NCBI GenBank assembly: GCA_024280755.1 | Contig: JAJRPN010000030.1 | Span: 1 to 64,000, forward strand | Origin: Planctomycetota bacterium | GTDB taxonomy: Bacteria; Planctomycetota; Phycisphaerae; Phycisphaerales; UBA1924 | Reading direction: 5' to 3' | Length of the DNA stretch: 64,000 nt | Shown here: positions 48,490 to 57,856 of the stretch, piece by piece | Layout: each line of letters starts with the position of its first letter | How positions within the stretch are numbered: the first letter of the stretch is position 1 | Notes under the pieces: generated by a model | The model's input: the letters and a program-made list of their open reading frames with translations, nothing else | What the model was told of the DNA's origin: nothing | Database searches by the model: none | Made by a program: the position numbers and the translations under genes

Positions 48490-49998
48490 ATGGACACGAA
48501 ACTTCTCGATGACATCCTGAACTGCTCCTCATTGCCCTCGTTGCCCGCGGTTGCTATCCGTGTGCTCGAGTTGACCTCTGATCCAGATGTCAAGATGGAT
48601 GAGTTGGCCAAAGAGATCCAGTTCGATCAAGGGATCGCTGCGAAGATACTTCGCACTGTCAACTCGAGTTTCTATGGCCTCCGCAAGCGTTGTTCATCGA
48701 TCGAGCATGCCCTGGTGATGCTCGGGTTAAATCCTGTCAAGTCGCTCGTACTCGGATTTTCGCTTGTGTCATCGGTGAAGGGCGAAGATGGCGATGAGTT
48801 TGATTACCTTGGGTACTGGGAACGGGGATTGACCACAGCGGTCGCATCAAAGTTTGCTGCCGAGATGGCTGGAAACAAGATGATTGCTGACGAGGCATTC
48901 CTCGCAGGGCTCTTTCAAGATATCGGGATGATCGCGATGCATCGTACGATTGGCGAGGAATACCTCGCCGCGATCAAGAGCACCGATGGAGATCATGCCA
49001 AGCTTGCCAAAGCAGAACTCGACGCATTCGAGATTCAGCACGCTGTGGTTGGAGCCATGATGTGCGAGAACTGGAAGATCCCACACGAGATCGTCATCCC
49101 TGTTCGCTATCACGACCGCCCAACGGCATGCCCACAAGAACAATCCCAGACAGCACGCTGTGTCGCGCTCGGGAACATGATTCATGCTGTATTACAAGCA
49201 GAAAACCCGACTGAGCCGTTGCGGAGAACATACTCCAAAGCGATGAGCTGGCTCGGGTTTAGTGAATCTGATGTTGACGAACTGATCAAGAAAACAGCAG
49301 AGACAACCAAAGAACTCGGCAATCTGTTCTCGATTGATGTTGGTTCGGTTCCCGACCCAGAAGAAGTGCTCGCCAAGGCAGATCGCCAGCTTATCGAGCT
49401 ATCTAAGAATCAGCAGATCGAAGGGTTCGCTGCCAAACAGTTCGCAGAGTTGATCGATTCGGCAGATGGGACAGACCCGTTTACGGGTGCGCTTCAGCGA
49501 GAAGGTTTCTCGATCGCGGTTAAAAAAGCATTCGAGTCTGCCTATAGCGGCAAGTTCAGCCTGAGCGTTGTACAGATCATGCTGACGGGCTACGACGAAC
49601 TTGGTTCGACCGTTGGGGAAGATGCACAAGATGAAGTCGTGATCGGGACATCCGTCTTGCTTCGGCGTCACTTCGAACATATGGGTGGTATCGTGTGTCG
49701 GCTCGCAGACTCAGTCTTCGCAGTCGTCCTACCAACAATCGAACGCGTCGAAGCAACCAAGAGCGCGGGGGCGTGCTGCGAAGAATACAAAAAATGCATC
49801 ACAAACTGGGTGCCCGACACCGAAGGCATCAATGAACTTGTCAAGGTATCCATCGGCGTAGCGACCCTCGACGAAGAAACACGCTCGATGATCAAATCGC
49901 CCGGCCTACTCGTCAAAGCTGCGAGTAAAGCAGTTTTGGCAGCCAAAGCCGGCGACGGCTCAGCCGTCCGCGCCTTTGTGCCTCGCAAAGCGGCCTAA
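48490..49998 (+). CDS. HDOD-domain signalling protein with degenerate GGDEF domain
   Basis: The N-terminal about 280 residues form an HDOD domain: LPSLPAVAIRVLELTSDPDV, ILRTVNSSFYGLRKRCSSIE, then AFLAGLFQDIGMIAMHRTIG and the HD-like VIPVRYHDRPT. The C-terminal part has a GGDEF-like fold (GTDPFTGALQREGFSIAVKK) but the catalytic motif reads CRLADSVFAVVLPT, without GGDEF, so it cannot make cyclic di-GMP. HDOD proteins control motility or stress responses. It may bind c-di-GMP or only a partner. Confidence 0.85.
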   Translation: MDTKLLDDILNCSSLPSLPAVAIRVLELTSDPDVKMDELAKEIQFDQGIAAKILRTVNSSFYGLRKRCSSIEHALVMLGLNPVKSLVLGFSLVSSVKGEDGDEFDYLGYWERGLTTAVASKFAAEMAGNKMIADEAFLAGLFQDIGMIAMHRTIGEEYLAAIKSTDGDHAKLAKAELDAFEIQHAVVGAMMCENWKIPHEIVIPVRYHDRPTACPQEQSQTARCVALGNMIHAVLQAENPTEPLRRTYSKAMSWLGFSESDVDELIKKTAETTKELGNLFSIDVGSVPDPEEVLAKADRQLIELSKNQQIEGFAAKQFAELIDSADGTDPFTGALQREGFSIAVKKAFESAYSGKFSLSVVQIMLTGYDELGSTVGEDAQDEVVIGTSVLLRRHFEHMGGIVCRLADSVFAVVLPTIERVEATKSAGACCEEYKKCITNWVPDTEGINELVKVSIGVATLDEETRSMIKSPGLLVKAASKAVLAAKAGDGSAVRAFVPRKAA

Positions 49999-50015
49999 CG
50001 AAAAATATCGCTCGT

Positions 50016-51254
50016 TTATGACTCTTGTTCGCTGGGGATCAACCGCCCAAGCGTACAGCGATCCAGTGGATACGCATCGCAGACTGCCTTGAGATCGTCG
50101 ATCGTCACTGCGCCGATTTTGGCGAGTTCATCTTCGAGTGGTAAGTATTCGCCCGTCATGGTCCAGAGCCGACCCAGCCTCTGCATCCGATCGCCAGGTC
50201 GTTCAGAACCAATCGTCGCAGCGGTCGCCATTTTTGAACGCAGCCCCGAGAGATCATTCTCGGTGATCGTGTCTTTGAGTGAACGGATCTCTTTGAGGAT
50301 TACACTCCAGATTTCATCGAGTTTCTCAGGATCACCCGAAGCGTACACATAGTAATCGCCCGTGCCATCGAGCCCGTCATACCCGGCTTGGGCTTCTTCA
50401 GCGATGCCGGTCTCGATCAATGCCCAATGGAGCTTTGAGTTATCGACGCCGCCAAGGATCTGGGCGAGCAACGCGGCGGCATATCGTTGGTCGTCGTTGG
50501 TCGCGGGGGCTTGGGCGATGCCGATCAGGTATCCACGAGTGACCTGCTCGTCCTTCATCGTGAACTCAGATGGTCCGACGGTTGGTACGGCGATGTCGCG
50601 TTGCCCAACGCTCCGCTGCCAAGATTTGCACAGCGCGTCGATCTGGGCGACCGATTGATCAAAGTCCAGGTTCCCCGCGAGTGCAACAACCGTCTTGTCT
50701 GCGGCGTACCGTTCATTGAAATACCCCGCCATTTGATCACGGGTCAGGTTCGAAACGGTTTCTTTGGTGCCTAAAACCCGGTGCGAAAGCGTGTGGGTTC
50801 CATAGTGGCGAGCGGTGGCTTCTTCATAGAGCTTCCAGAACGGGTTGTCTTGATACATCGCGATTTCTTCGAGGATCACATTTTTTTCGGTGTCGAAGTC
50901 ATCGTTGCGCAATGCAGGACGCATCATCTTCGAGAGCAGTTCGGTCGCAGGCGAGATGTTCTCGGGGATCACATGGGCATAAAAACAAGTCATCTCGCGC
51001 GAGGTATACGCATTGTTCGATGCGCCAAGATCGTCGAATCCCTGGTTGATCGCCTCGGCGGAGAGATCCTCGGTGCCTTTAAACATCATGTGTTCAAGGT
51101 AATGCGAGACGCCCATAAGCTGTGTCGCCTCATCGCGTGCGCCAGCTTTGACAAAGAACCCGGCTGCTGCCGAGTGTGCTTGGGGGTCGGTTTCGGCGAT
51201 GATGGTCATGCCGGTATCGAGAATCGCTTTTTTGAATGTAATGCTCATGGACAC
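50016..51254 (-). CDS. M16-family zinc metallopeptidase
   Basis: The 412-residue protein has the inverted zinc site HYLEH in MGVSHYLEHMMFKGTEDL near residue 50 and the third ligand Glu in KNVILEEIAMYQD about 70 residues on. The remainder is the second, inactive homologous domain with YLIGIAQAPATNDDQRYAA and LARILGG-like LLAQILGGVDNSKLH. It is like the processing-peptidase and PqqL families; substrates are unknown. It overlaps the thiE 3' end by 10 bases. Confidence 0.9.
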   Translation of the reverse strand: MSMSITFKKAILDTGMTIIAETDPQAHSAAAGFFVKAGARDEATQLMGVSHYLEHMMFKGTEDLSAEAINQGFDDLGASNNAYTSREMTCFYAHVIPENISPATELLSKMMRPALRNDDFDTEKNVILEEIAMYQDNPFWKLYEEATARHYGTHTLSHRVLGTKETVSNLTRDQMAGYFNERYAADKTVVALAGNLDFDQSVAQIDALCKSWQRSVGQRDIAVPTVGPSEFTMKDEQVTRGYLIGIAQAPATNDDQRYAAALLAQILGGVDNSKLHWALIETGIAEEAQAGYDGLDGTGDYYVYASGDPEKLDEIWSVILKEIRSLKDTITENDLSGLRSKMATAATIGSERPGDRMQRLGRLWTMTGEYLPLEDELAKIGAVTIDDLKAVCDAYPLDRCTLGRLIPSEQES

Positions 51255-52333
51255 ATAGTAGGTTCGTTCAACGACCGGCGAGACTCAATCGCTTCAACGA
51301 TCGTTCGGCAAACCGCTTCTGGGTCTTCACTGCTACACACGCTGCTCGAAACCGCTACCCCTGGGCATTCGATCTGGGCGAGTTGGTGAATGTTGGCGGG
51401 GGTGATCCCCGAGATCGCAAGCATCGGGGTGTGCTTGGCTTTGGGATTACTCAAGTAGGCTTTAATCAGGTTTAGCCCCGCAAGTGTTGGTTTAGACTTG
51501 GTGGTCGAAGCGAATACAGGACCGATGCCGCAGGTGTCTGCGCCTTGTTGGCAGGCCTGAGTTGCTTGTTCGATGGTGGGGCAGGTGCGTCCGATCCATG
51601 TGCGATGCCCGAGCAGTTCACGGGCAGCATTAATTGGGAGATCAGATTGTCCAAGGTGCACGCCGTCGGCGTTGACGAGTTTGGCGATGTGTGCTCGGTC
51701 GTTGATCATCACATGAAGACCGAGAGTGTGCGCACAATCAGTGAGTTGCCCAGCGTGATCGAGCAACTGGGCATCGGGCATGTCTTTTTCACGGATCTGG
51801 ATACACCCCGCCCCGCCAGAAGCAACTCGTTTGATGATCTCGATCGGATCGTGATGCGTGCACAGCGATTTGGTAATCAGCACACACAACGCCCACTGTG
51901 GACAGGGCGGCGCGAGGGCGAGGGTGGTCTGCTTCTCGATGGTGTAGAGCTGATACCGGATCGCCTCGAATGACGATCCAGAATGCCCAAGTGCCTTGGT
52001 CGATTCTTCGATGACTCGGAGTGCTTCAGCCGCTCGTTTGGCAGCTGCCGAGACCAGATCTCGCATGCCCGCTGAGCGATCGGTTTCAGTTTCGGTGGTG
52101 ATATCGGTGCCGACATCGCCTGGCGTATCGCGGCTGGAGATCAACGCATCGGGTGCGAGATTGAGCGATTCGATCGCCGAACGCAGTTGATGGCGGATGG
52201 CCTTGCAGCTTTGGGTAATCTGGGCATCATCAAGCATAAATCGGGCGCAATCCTCGATCATGCGGATTCCCTCGCGTGAGCGGTTGAGGTTCGCATCGAT
52301 CATGCGCAAAATGGCGGTTGTATCGTTGTTCAT
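51245..52333 (-). CDS. thiE: Thiamine phosphate synthase with N-terminal ThiD2 domain
   Basis: The C-terminal about 210 residues are ThiE, which joins the pyrimidine and thiazole halves of thiamine: ALCVLITKSL, GCIQIREKDMP, VMINDRAHIAKLVNADGVHLGQSDL in pieces, DTCGIGPVFASTTKSKP and MLAISGITPANIHQL. The N-terminal 140 residues (MIDANLNRSREGIRMIEDCA) match ThiD2, a small domain fused to ThiE in many planctomycetes and cyanobacteria. Its role in HMP-phosphate synthesis or salvage is not well established. M16 peptidase follows with an overlap. Confidence 0.9.
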   Translation of the reverse strand: MNNDTTAILRMIDANLNRSREGIRMIEDCARFMLDDAQITQSCKAIRHQLRSAIESLNLAPDALISSRDTPGDVGTDITTETETDRSAGMRDLVSAAAKRAAEALRVIEESTKALGHSGSSFEAIRYQLYTIEKQTTLALAPPCPQWALCVLITKSLCTHHDPIEIIKRVASGGAGCIQIREKDMPDAQLLDHAGQLTDCAHTLGLHVMINDRAHIAKLVNADGVHLGQSDLPINAARELLGHRTWIGRTCPTIEQATQACQQGADTCGIGPVFASTTKSKPTLAGLNLIKAYLSNPKAKHTPMLAISGITPANIHQLAQIECPGVAVSSSVCSSEDPEAVCRTIVEAIESRRSLNEPTMCP

Positions 52334-52446
52334 CGAGAGCCCAAATCCTGTTGGTTACCCATATATCAAGACCGAATCCTATGCCATTCCAAGAGCTTAC
52401 GAGGTTCGTAGGCTACGCTTGTGGTTCCCCATTTGAAGGAATACGC

Positions 52447-53217
52447 GTGAATCGACCCTCTGGCTATATCCAATCCAACGATCGAGTGACTTTCTCGATC
52501 AAGTACGAAGACAACGACCTGCTCGTGGTCGAGAAGCCTACGCGCGTGGTCACCCAGCCGGGCGTTGGGCACGAGCATGATACTTTGCTCAATGGATTGT
52601 TCGTCAACTATGGCAAGCAGCTTCAACAACTCGGACAAGCCCGTGACTTTGGTTTGGTCCATCGGCTCGATAAAGAAACATCGGGCGTTATGCTCGTTGC
52701 GTTGACTGCGGAGGCATACGACGGCTTACGCAAACAGTTTGAAGAACGCAAGATCAATAAATACTACTGGGCGCTGTGTCTTAAGGCACCAAGAGAATCC
52801 CAAGGCGTGATCCGACGCCCGATCCTCGAACAACTCAAACGCAAGAACCGATACACCTCGATCCGCAAGGCCTCGATCTCGAATGCTGGTAAAGCAGCTG
52901 TCACTGCTTACCGAGTGCTTTCAGAAAGTCACAAGGCAGCGTTGATTGAAGCGCGTCCGGTGACGGGGCGATTGCATCAAGTACGAATCCATATGGATCT
53001 GATCGGCGCTGCGGTGTTGGGCGATAAGTTGTATGGTCCAAACATCGTCAAACACGCATCGCCAAGGCTTGCGCTCCATGCCCATCGGATCGTGTTTACG
53101 CATCCGATTAAGGAGGAGTCGATGGATATCAGGACGAAGTGGCCTAAGGATTTGCGGACGACGCTCAATCGGCTCGATATCCCTCGGCCCGATCTTGAAA
53201 CCACCAAGCCCGAGTAA
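52447..53217 (+). CDS. RluA-family pseudouridine synthase
   Basis: The 256-residue enzyme isomerises specific uridines in rRNA or tRNA. The catalytic Asp lies in FGLVHRLDKETSGVMLVALT, and EARPVTGRLHQVRIHMDLIG, LGDKLYGPNI and PRLALHAHRIVFTHP complete the RluA fold. There is no S4 domain. GTG 52447 is preferred since AAGGA stands at the right distance and the family sequence begins there; the longer frame to 52318 is not conserved. Specificity (RluC, RluD or TruC type) is open. Confidence 0.88.
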   Translation: MNRPSGYIQSNDRVTFSIKYEDNDLLVVEKPTRVVTQPGVGHEHDTLLNGLFVNYGKQLQQLGQARDFGLVHRLDKETSGVMLVALTAEAYDGLRKQFEERKINKYYWALCLKAPRESQGVIRRPILEQLKRKNRYTSIRKASISNAGKAAVTAYRVLSESHKAALIEARPVTGRLHQVRIHMDLIGAAVLGDKLYGPNIVKHASPRLALHAHRIVFTHPIKEESMDIRTKWPKDLRTTLNRLDIPRPDLETTKPE

Positions 53218-53223
53218 TCTTCA

Positions 53224-53296
53224 GGTGGGACGGGCTTCCAGCCCGTCTTCTTGAAACTGTGAAGAGGAAAGAGACGGGCTGGAAGCCCATCCCACC
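53224..53296. repeat. Paired palindromic repeat, family A, copy 3
   Basis: Left arm GGTGGGACGGGCTTCCAGCC (53224 on), right arm GACGGGCTGGAAGCCCATC and CCACC (to 53296), about 23 bases apart. It is the best-preserved copy and lies between the convergent pseudouridine synthase and hemW genes. Confidence 0.9.
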
Positions 53297-53304
53297 AAGA
53301 GAAG

Positions 53305-54579
53305 TCAATCGATCATTAAAGCACCAATGAACTCGCGTGCGACACGATCCGCGAAGAGAAATCCCTCGTCGGTGAGTTGCCATTGATCCGCGTTCGCATC
53401 CATCAACCATCCCTGGTCTTGGCACATGGTCGCTGCAAGCTGGAGTTTTTCAGCAGCGTGCAATGGCTCAGCCTGGGCAAGGGCAGACTTGGCATCGACG
53501 CCTTGGGCGAGACGGATGGAGGTCATGAGCAGGTCCATCAGTTCACGCCGATCGTCGGGTGCTTCGTAGTCACAGATCGGAGCGAATCCATTTTCATTGA
53601 GTTTAAGATAGTCGTCTAGCCGAGGTGTGTTCTTCCATCGTGCGCCATGGAAATGCCCTGATGCGCTCGGCCCAACCGCGAGCCAGTCTTGGCTTGTCCA
53701 GTAATACATATTGTGTTTGCACTCGGCGCCCGTCTTTGCATGGTTCGAGACTTCGTACCGATCGAATCCGTATTCGCGGAGGGTTTTGATGGTGTGGAGA
53801 TACATCGCGGCTTCGAGCTCATCGGGCATCTGGGTGAACTCGCCTCGGCTTAGCCGAGCGGTCATCGCGGTGCCCGGTTCGTAGGTAAGCCCATATGCGG
53901 AGAGATGTTCAATCGGAAGATCCAGGGCTGTGCGCAAATCCGTGTCCCATTGCTCGATGGTTTGACCCGGAACCGCGAAGATCAGATCGAGTGAGACTCG
54001 TTTGATCCCGGCTCGCTGAAAGATGTCGATAGCCAGAGGTACTTTGGCCGGGTTGTGGATTCGGTCGAGGGATTTGAGATGGACAGCGTTGAAGGATTGG
54101 GCACCCATCGAGATCCGATTCACGCCTCCGGCTTTGTACACATTTGCGAGTTCTTCGGACACCGATTCGGGGTTGTTTTCGACGCTAAACTCGCCGATCC
54201 CGGCGTGAATTTCGGAGAGATCGAACAAGTTGTTGAGCTCGGTGAGTACGGTTTTCCAGAGAGCGGGGGCGAGCAGCGAGGGGGTTCCGCCGCCGATGAA
54301 GATGGATTTGAGGGGTTGTCCTTGGGCATATGGCGCTTGTGCGCGGAGTTCTCGGACGAGCCGATCGGTGAAGAGTTGTTGTCGATCTTGGCGATCTACA
54401 ATGGAGTAAAAATCGCAATAGTGGCATTTGTGTGAACAAAATGGTATGTGTATATAGAGCGAACGAGCAATGTTGGCGTGTGATTGGGGAGGCGCAAGAT
54501 CTGAAAGATCTTGAAATACCATGCCCGAAGTGCCAATTGATCGTTGCTTAAGAAGCGAAAAGGCGGTATTGTCCGCCAT
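53305..54579 (-). CDS. hemW: Radical SAM heme chaperone HemW
   Basis: The 424-residue protein resembles coproporphyrinogen III oxidase HemN. The radical SAM Cys triplet is CSHKCHYCDF within SLYIHIPFCSHKCHYCDFYS. Also present are SIFIGGGTPSLL, FSVENNPESVSEE and MGAQSFNAVHLKSLDRIHN, and a C-terminal HemW-type domain ends with ELMDLLMTSIRLAQGV. HemW members insert heme into respiratory proteins rather than act as HemN, lacking the HemN extra Cys. The N-terminus is extended by about 35 residues; a start at the internal Met (MVFQDL) is an alternative. Confidence 0.9.
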   Translation of the reverse strand: MADNTAFSLLKQRSIGTSGMVFQDLSDLAPPQSHANIARSLYIHIPFCSHKCHYCDFYSIVDRQDRQQLFTDRLVRELRAQAPYAQGQPLKSIFIGGGTPSLLAPALWKTVLTELNNLFDLSEIHAGIGEFSVENNPESVSEELANVYKAGGVNRISMGAQSFNAVHLKSLDRIHNPAKVPLAIDIFQRAGIKRVSLDLIFAVPGQTIEQWDTDLRTALDLPIEHLSAYGLTYEPGTAMTARLSRGEFTQMPDELEAAMYLHTIKTLREYGFDRYEVSNHAKTGAECKHNMYYWTSQDWLAVGPSASGHFHGARWKNTPRLDDYLKLNENGFAPICDYEAPDDRRELMDLLMTSIRLAQGVDAKSALAQAEPLHAAEKLQLAATMCQDQGWLMDANADQWQLTDEGFLFADRVAREFIGALMID

Positions 54580-54599
54580 AGAGAAATCCTCCGAGGGAA

Positions 54600-55154
54600 A
54601 TGGGTCTTGGGAGCGATGCCAGAAAGGGTAGGTCGGTTTTGGAAGTCATCCTTGTTCGTGTTACAAAGAATGGTTCAACAACTCCAGTCCCGCTGACGCA
54701 CGAGCGGACGCTGGTTGGTCGGCTTGATGATTGTCATATCCGGGTACCAGTTGCTGGGATCTCTCGCAAACATTGCGAAATCATCATAGCAGATGGTTCG
54801 ATCTCGATTAATGATCTTGGTTCGAGCAACGGCACCTATGTGAATCAAGACCGGATTACAGGCTCTGTGCCTTTGTGTGCAGGAGATTTGATCTCGTTTG
54901 GTGGCCTGGTCTTCCATGTGACTGTCAATGGCGATCCTTCGAGCGAGGATGCCGAGATGCTCTTTGAGGATGGTCTTCCTGAAGAGCAAGAAGCACCAAC
55001 TGCGGCACCAACTGCACCGGCTGCTACTCCTGCTCCTACGCAAAAACCGGCTCCCAAGGCTGTGCCTGCGAGTGTGATCGATGACAATGATGATTCGAGC
55101 ATGATGGATTTCGAGTTTGATTTCGATGATGACGACGATCAACCACCGCTTTGA
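54600..55154 (+). CDS. FHA-domain protein
   Basis: The FHA domain (residues about 15-110) binds phosphothreonine peptides: RTLVGRLDDCHIRVPVAGIS, RKHCEI, LGSSNGTYVNQDRI and SFGGLVFHVT. After it comes an Ala/Pro-rich linker and a very acidic C-terminal tail (DFEFDFDDDD). It probably docks to a Ser/Thr kinase target; kinases are common in planctomycetes but none is here. The start may be the ATG at 54600 or a TTG at 54639. Confidence 0.85.
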   Translation: MGLGSDARKGRSVLEVILVRVTKNGSTTPVPLTHERTLVGRLDDCHIRVPVAGISRKHCEIIIADGSISINDLGSSNGTYVNQDRITGSVPLCAGDLISFGGLVFHVTVNGDPSSEDAEMLFEDGLPEEQEAPTAAPTAPAATPAPTQKPAPKAVPASVIDDNDDSSMMDFEFDFDDDDDQPPL

Positions 55155-55194
55155 TAGCTCAAATCAAGCGGTCTGTATCAATCAACGAATAAAA

Positions 55195-55221
55195 ACACCA
55201 TCCTGATGATGGTGTTTTTTT
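55195..55221 (+). terminator. Intrinsic terminator after the FHA gene
   Basis: ACACCATC, loop CTGAT and GATGGTGT form an eight-pair stem followed by TTTTTTT. It may also act on the convergent small zinc-ribbon gene. Confidence 0.85.
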
Positions 55222-55247
55222 GGTATCAGAGTGTCGAGGATGCCAGT

Positions 55248-55424
55248 TTACTTCGCAGCGTCAGTCCCAGAGGGAGATGAAGAGGGCTTGTTGCTGGGCA
55301 CACGGATATTGGTGCCACAAGCTTTGCAGCGGACGGTCTTGCCTCGGGCAAGATCTGGGATGGATAATACTTTTCGGCAGGTCAGATTTGGGCACATAAT
55401 TCGCACCATTTTTTGTTCAGACAT
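55248..55424 (-). CDS. Small zinc-ribbon protein
   Basis: This 58-residue protein starts at ATG 55424 with GAGGAG seven bases upstream. It has CPNLTC, RGKTVRCKACGTNIRV and a Ser/Pro-rich end, giving two CxxxC/CxxC pairs that would bind one zinc. It resembles the small zinc-ribbon families (MJ0042-like) common in planctomycetes. The longer frame to 55766 that crosses the purA start is not coding. Function unknown. Confidence 0.65.
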   Translation of the reverse strand: MSEQKMVRIMCPNLTCRKVLSIPDLARGKTVRCKACGTNIRVPSNKPSSSPSGTDAAK

Positions 55425-55628
55425 ATCCGGCTCCTCATCAGTGGACATTGGATACATCGGTTGGAAAACGGATTCACTCGATTGTAATGGCGATGGTATC
55501 GCATGGGATTGGCGGAATAATCTGCACAAAGCAACCTGAACACGCATAGGCATCTTGGAGATGCACAGGTGGGGGGCTATGGTAGTACCGATAATCTTTT
55601 TACTCACCCACTCTGTGGAGACGAACAC

Positions 55629-56963
55629 ATGGAAGCGTGCACTCAAAAGGCGTCGGCGGTTGTAGGACTTCAATGGGGCGATGAGGGCAAAGGCAAACTG
55701 GTCGATCTGCTTGCTCCTCAGTTTGATGCGGTCGTCCGATATAACGGGGGGGCGAACGCTGGGCATTCGGTGGTTGTTGCAGGCGAGCGATACTCACTCC
55801 ATCTCGTGCCTTCGGGCATCTTGTCACCTGGTGTATTTGCCGTAGTTGGCAATGGGGTGGTCGTTGATCCTGAGCGATTGCTCGAAGAAATGAAAACGCT
55901 CTCTGATCGCGGGGTCGATGTATCGAAACTGGTGGTTTCAGATCGTGCCCATGTGGTGATGCCGTACCATAAAGAAGAAGATGCGCTTCGTGAGGAGCTC
56001 TTGAGCACTTCGGTTTCTGAGAAGACCGAAAGCAAAGGCGTGATCGCTGCGATCGGTACCACCAAACGCGGGATCGGTCCTGCATATGCAGACAAGGTTC
56101 AGCGGGCGACCGCGATCCGGATCGGTGATCTGCTTCGCCCAGCGATCTTGCGTGAGAAGCTGACGATGATCTGCTCGATGAAGAATGCGATCTTTGCTGC
56201 GTTGCGTCCTGATGGACATACAGCATTCGATGCCGATGCGGTTGCTGATGAGATGATCGCGCTGGGCGAACAGCTTCGCCCGATGATCAAAGACACGGCG
56301 TATCTGCTCGATGATGTCCGCAAAGCCGGTGGGACGATTTTGTTCGAGGGTGCGAATGCGACGATGCTCGATGTCGATCATGGGACATTCCCATATGTGA
56401 CGAGTTCAAACTCGTCGGCGTTGGGCATGGGCCCGGGCACTGGGGTACCGCCGCAATGTATTGGGCGGATCATTGGCGTGGTCAAGGCCTACTCGACACG
56501 CGTGGGTGGTGGGCCGATGCCGACGGAGTTGTTTGATAGTGTGGGCGATGAGATCCGCGTGCGTGGGCGTGAGTTTGGGACGACGACCGGGCGCCCGCGC
56601 CGGGTGGGTTGGCTGGATTTGGTTCAACTCAAATATGCTGCGATGATCTCGGGCGCGACGGAGTTGTGTATCACGCTGCTCGATGTGCTCTCGGGTGAGG
56701 ACGAACTCAAGTTGGCGGTGGCTTATGACATGCCCGAAGGACGGACGGATCGGTTTGTTGCAGATGGATATGCGTTGGTCGATGCCAAGCCTGTGTATGA
56801 AACGATGGCAGGGTTTTCCCAAGATATTACTGGAGCAAGGACTTTCGACGAACTCCCAGCCGAGGCCAAGGCGTATATCAAACGCGTCGAAGAGTTCGTT
56901 GGGGTGCGGGTTGGGATTGTTTCGGTTGGACCAGATCGTGAGCAGACGATCATTCGGGATTGA
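55629..56963 (+). CDS. purA: Adenylosuccinate synthetase
   Basis: PurA makes adenylosuccinate from IMP, GTP and aspartate. The GTP site is GLQWGDEGKGKLVDLLA near residue 15, then NGGANAGHSVVV, HLVPSGIL, the IMP loop GTTKRGIGPAYADK and LFEGANATMLDVDHGTFPYV. The length of 444 is normal. ATG 55629 is preceded by GGAGA. It is the first gene of a plus-strand cluster with uppS, cdsA and a coiled-coil gene, and purM lies elsewhere in this window. Confidence 0.96.
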   Translation: MEACTQKASAVVGLQWGDEGKGKLVDLLAPQFDAVVRYNGGANAGHSVVVAGERYSLHLVPSGILSPGVFAVVGNGVVVDPERLLEEMKTLSDRGVDVSKLVVSDRAHVVMPYHKEEDALREELLSTSVSEKTESKGVIAAIGTTKRGIGPAYADKVQRATAIRIGDLLRPAILREKLTMICSMKNAIFAALRPDGHTAFDADAVADEMIALGEQLRPMIKDTAYLLDDVRKAGGTILFEGANATMLDVDHGTFPYVTSSNSSALGMGPGTGVPPQCIGRIIGVVKAYSTRVGGGPMPTELFDSVGDEIRVRGREFGTTTGRPRRVGWLDLVQLKYAAMISGATELCITLLDVLSGEDELKLAVAYDMPEGRTDRFVADGYALVDAKPVYETMAGFSQDITGARTFDELPAEAKAYIKRVEEFVGVRVGIVSVGPDREQTIIRD

Positions 56964-56989
56964 ATGCACACAATGAAGAGGAGCGGGCA

Positions 56990-57832
56990 GTGAGCGAGCG
57001 ATCATCAGCAGCACAAGCAGGGTTTATAGATCAACCCGCGATCGAGGCCTATGCCCGGATCCGTGCCAAGTTTCCAAACGAAGCCCAGCCTGAGACTTTG
57101 ATTCCTGATGTGCATCCGGTGAAGATCCCGCAGCATGTCGCGGTCATTATGGACGGCAACGGGCGATGGGCAGAAGAACGCGGATTTCCGCGGATATTTG
57201 GTCACAAGAACGGCACGGCAAGCGTCCGCACCGCGATTGAAACCTGCGCCAAGATCGGCATTGAGGCACTCACGCTGTATTCGTTTAGTTCGGAGAACTG
57301 GTCACGCCCGGATGATGAGATCAAAGCGTTGATGGAGCTGTGCATTGCGTATTGCGATGGCGAACGCGAGCACTTTGTGAGGCACAATATCTGTGTGCGG
57401 ATCATTGGGCGAAGAGCTGGCATGCCCAGCGATGTGGTGGAGTCGCTCGATCGGCTCGAAGATGCGACGAAAGAATGCACCGGGTTGACGCTGTGCCTGG
57501 CAGTGAACTATGGCTCGCGTGATGAGATTGTCGATGCGATCAAGTTGATCGCCCAGCGTGTTGCTTACGGCGAGATTGCCAGCAAGGATATAGATCATCA
57601 ACTGGTGTCCGATTCGCTCTATACCAATGGAATCCCCGATCCTGATATGCTGATCCGAACCGGAGGCGATTTTCGGGTGAGCAACTACCTGCTCTGGCAG
57701 ATTAGTTATGCCGAGTTGTATGTTGTTGATCAGTATTGGCCCGACTTTGATGAGCAGTCCTGGCTGAGAGCTGTTCGGGCGTATGCCTTGCGCAAGCGGC
57801 GATTTGGCGGGCTTGATTCTGATTCAAGGTGA
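56990..57832 (+). CDS. uppS: Isoprenyl transferase (undecaprenyl diphosphate synthase)
   Basis: The 280-residue cis-prenyltransferase makes the lipid carrier of cell-wall and glycan synthesis. The catalytic Asp is in VAVIMDGNGRWAEERG and GHKNGTASVRT follows; LTLYSFSSENWSRP, CLAVNYGSRDEIVDAI and PDMLIRTGGDFRVSNYLLWQ are all present. GTG 56990 is preceded by GAGGAG; the frame to 56960 overlaps the purA stop. It is 26 bases after purA and coupled in function with cdsA, which follows. Confidence 0.93.
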   Translation: MSERSSAAQAGFIDQPAIEAYARIRAKFPNEAQPETLIPDVHPVKIPQHVAVIMDGNGRWAEERGFPRIFGHKNGTASVRTAIETCAKIGIEALTLYSFSSENWSRPDDEIKALMELCIAYCDGEREHFVRHNICVRIIGRRAGMPSDVVESLDRLEDATKECTGLTLCLAVNYGSRDEIVDAIKLIAQRVAYGEIASKDIDHQLVSDSLYTNGIPDPDMLIRTGGDFRVSNYLLWQISYAELYVVDQYWPDFDEQSWLRAVRAYALRKRRFGGLDSDSR

Positions 57833-57856
57833 ATAAACAAGGCAATTTGGGCACAA

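Noticed and set aside
55425-55766. Minus-strand frame of 172 codons across the purA start
   Set aside because: Only the last 58 codons are a recognisable zinc-ribbon protein. The rest overlaps purA and the purA upstream region and has no family features.
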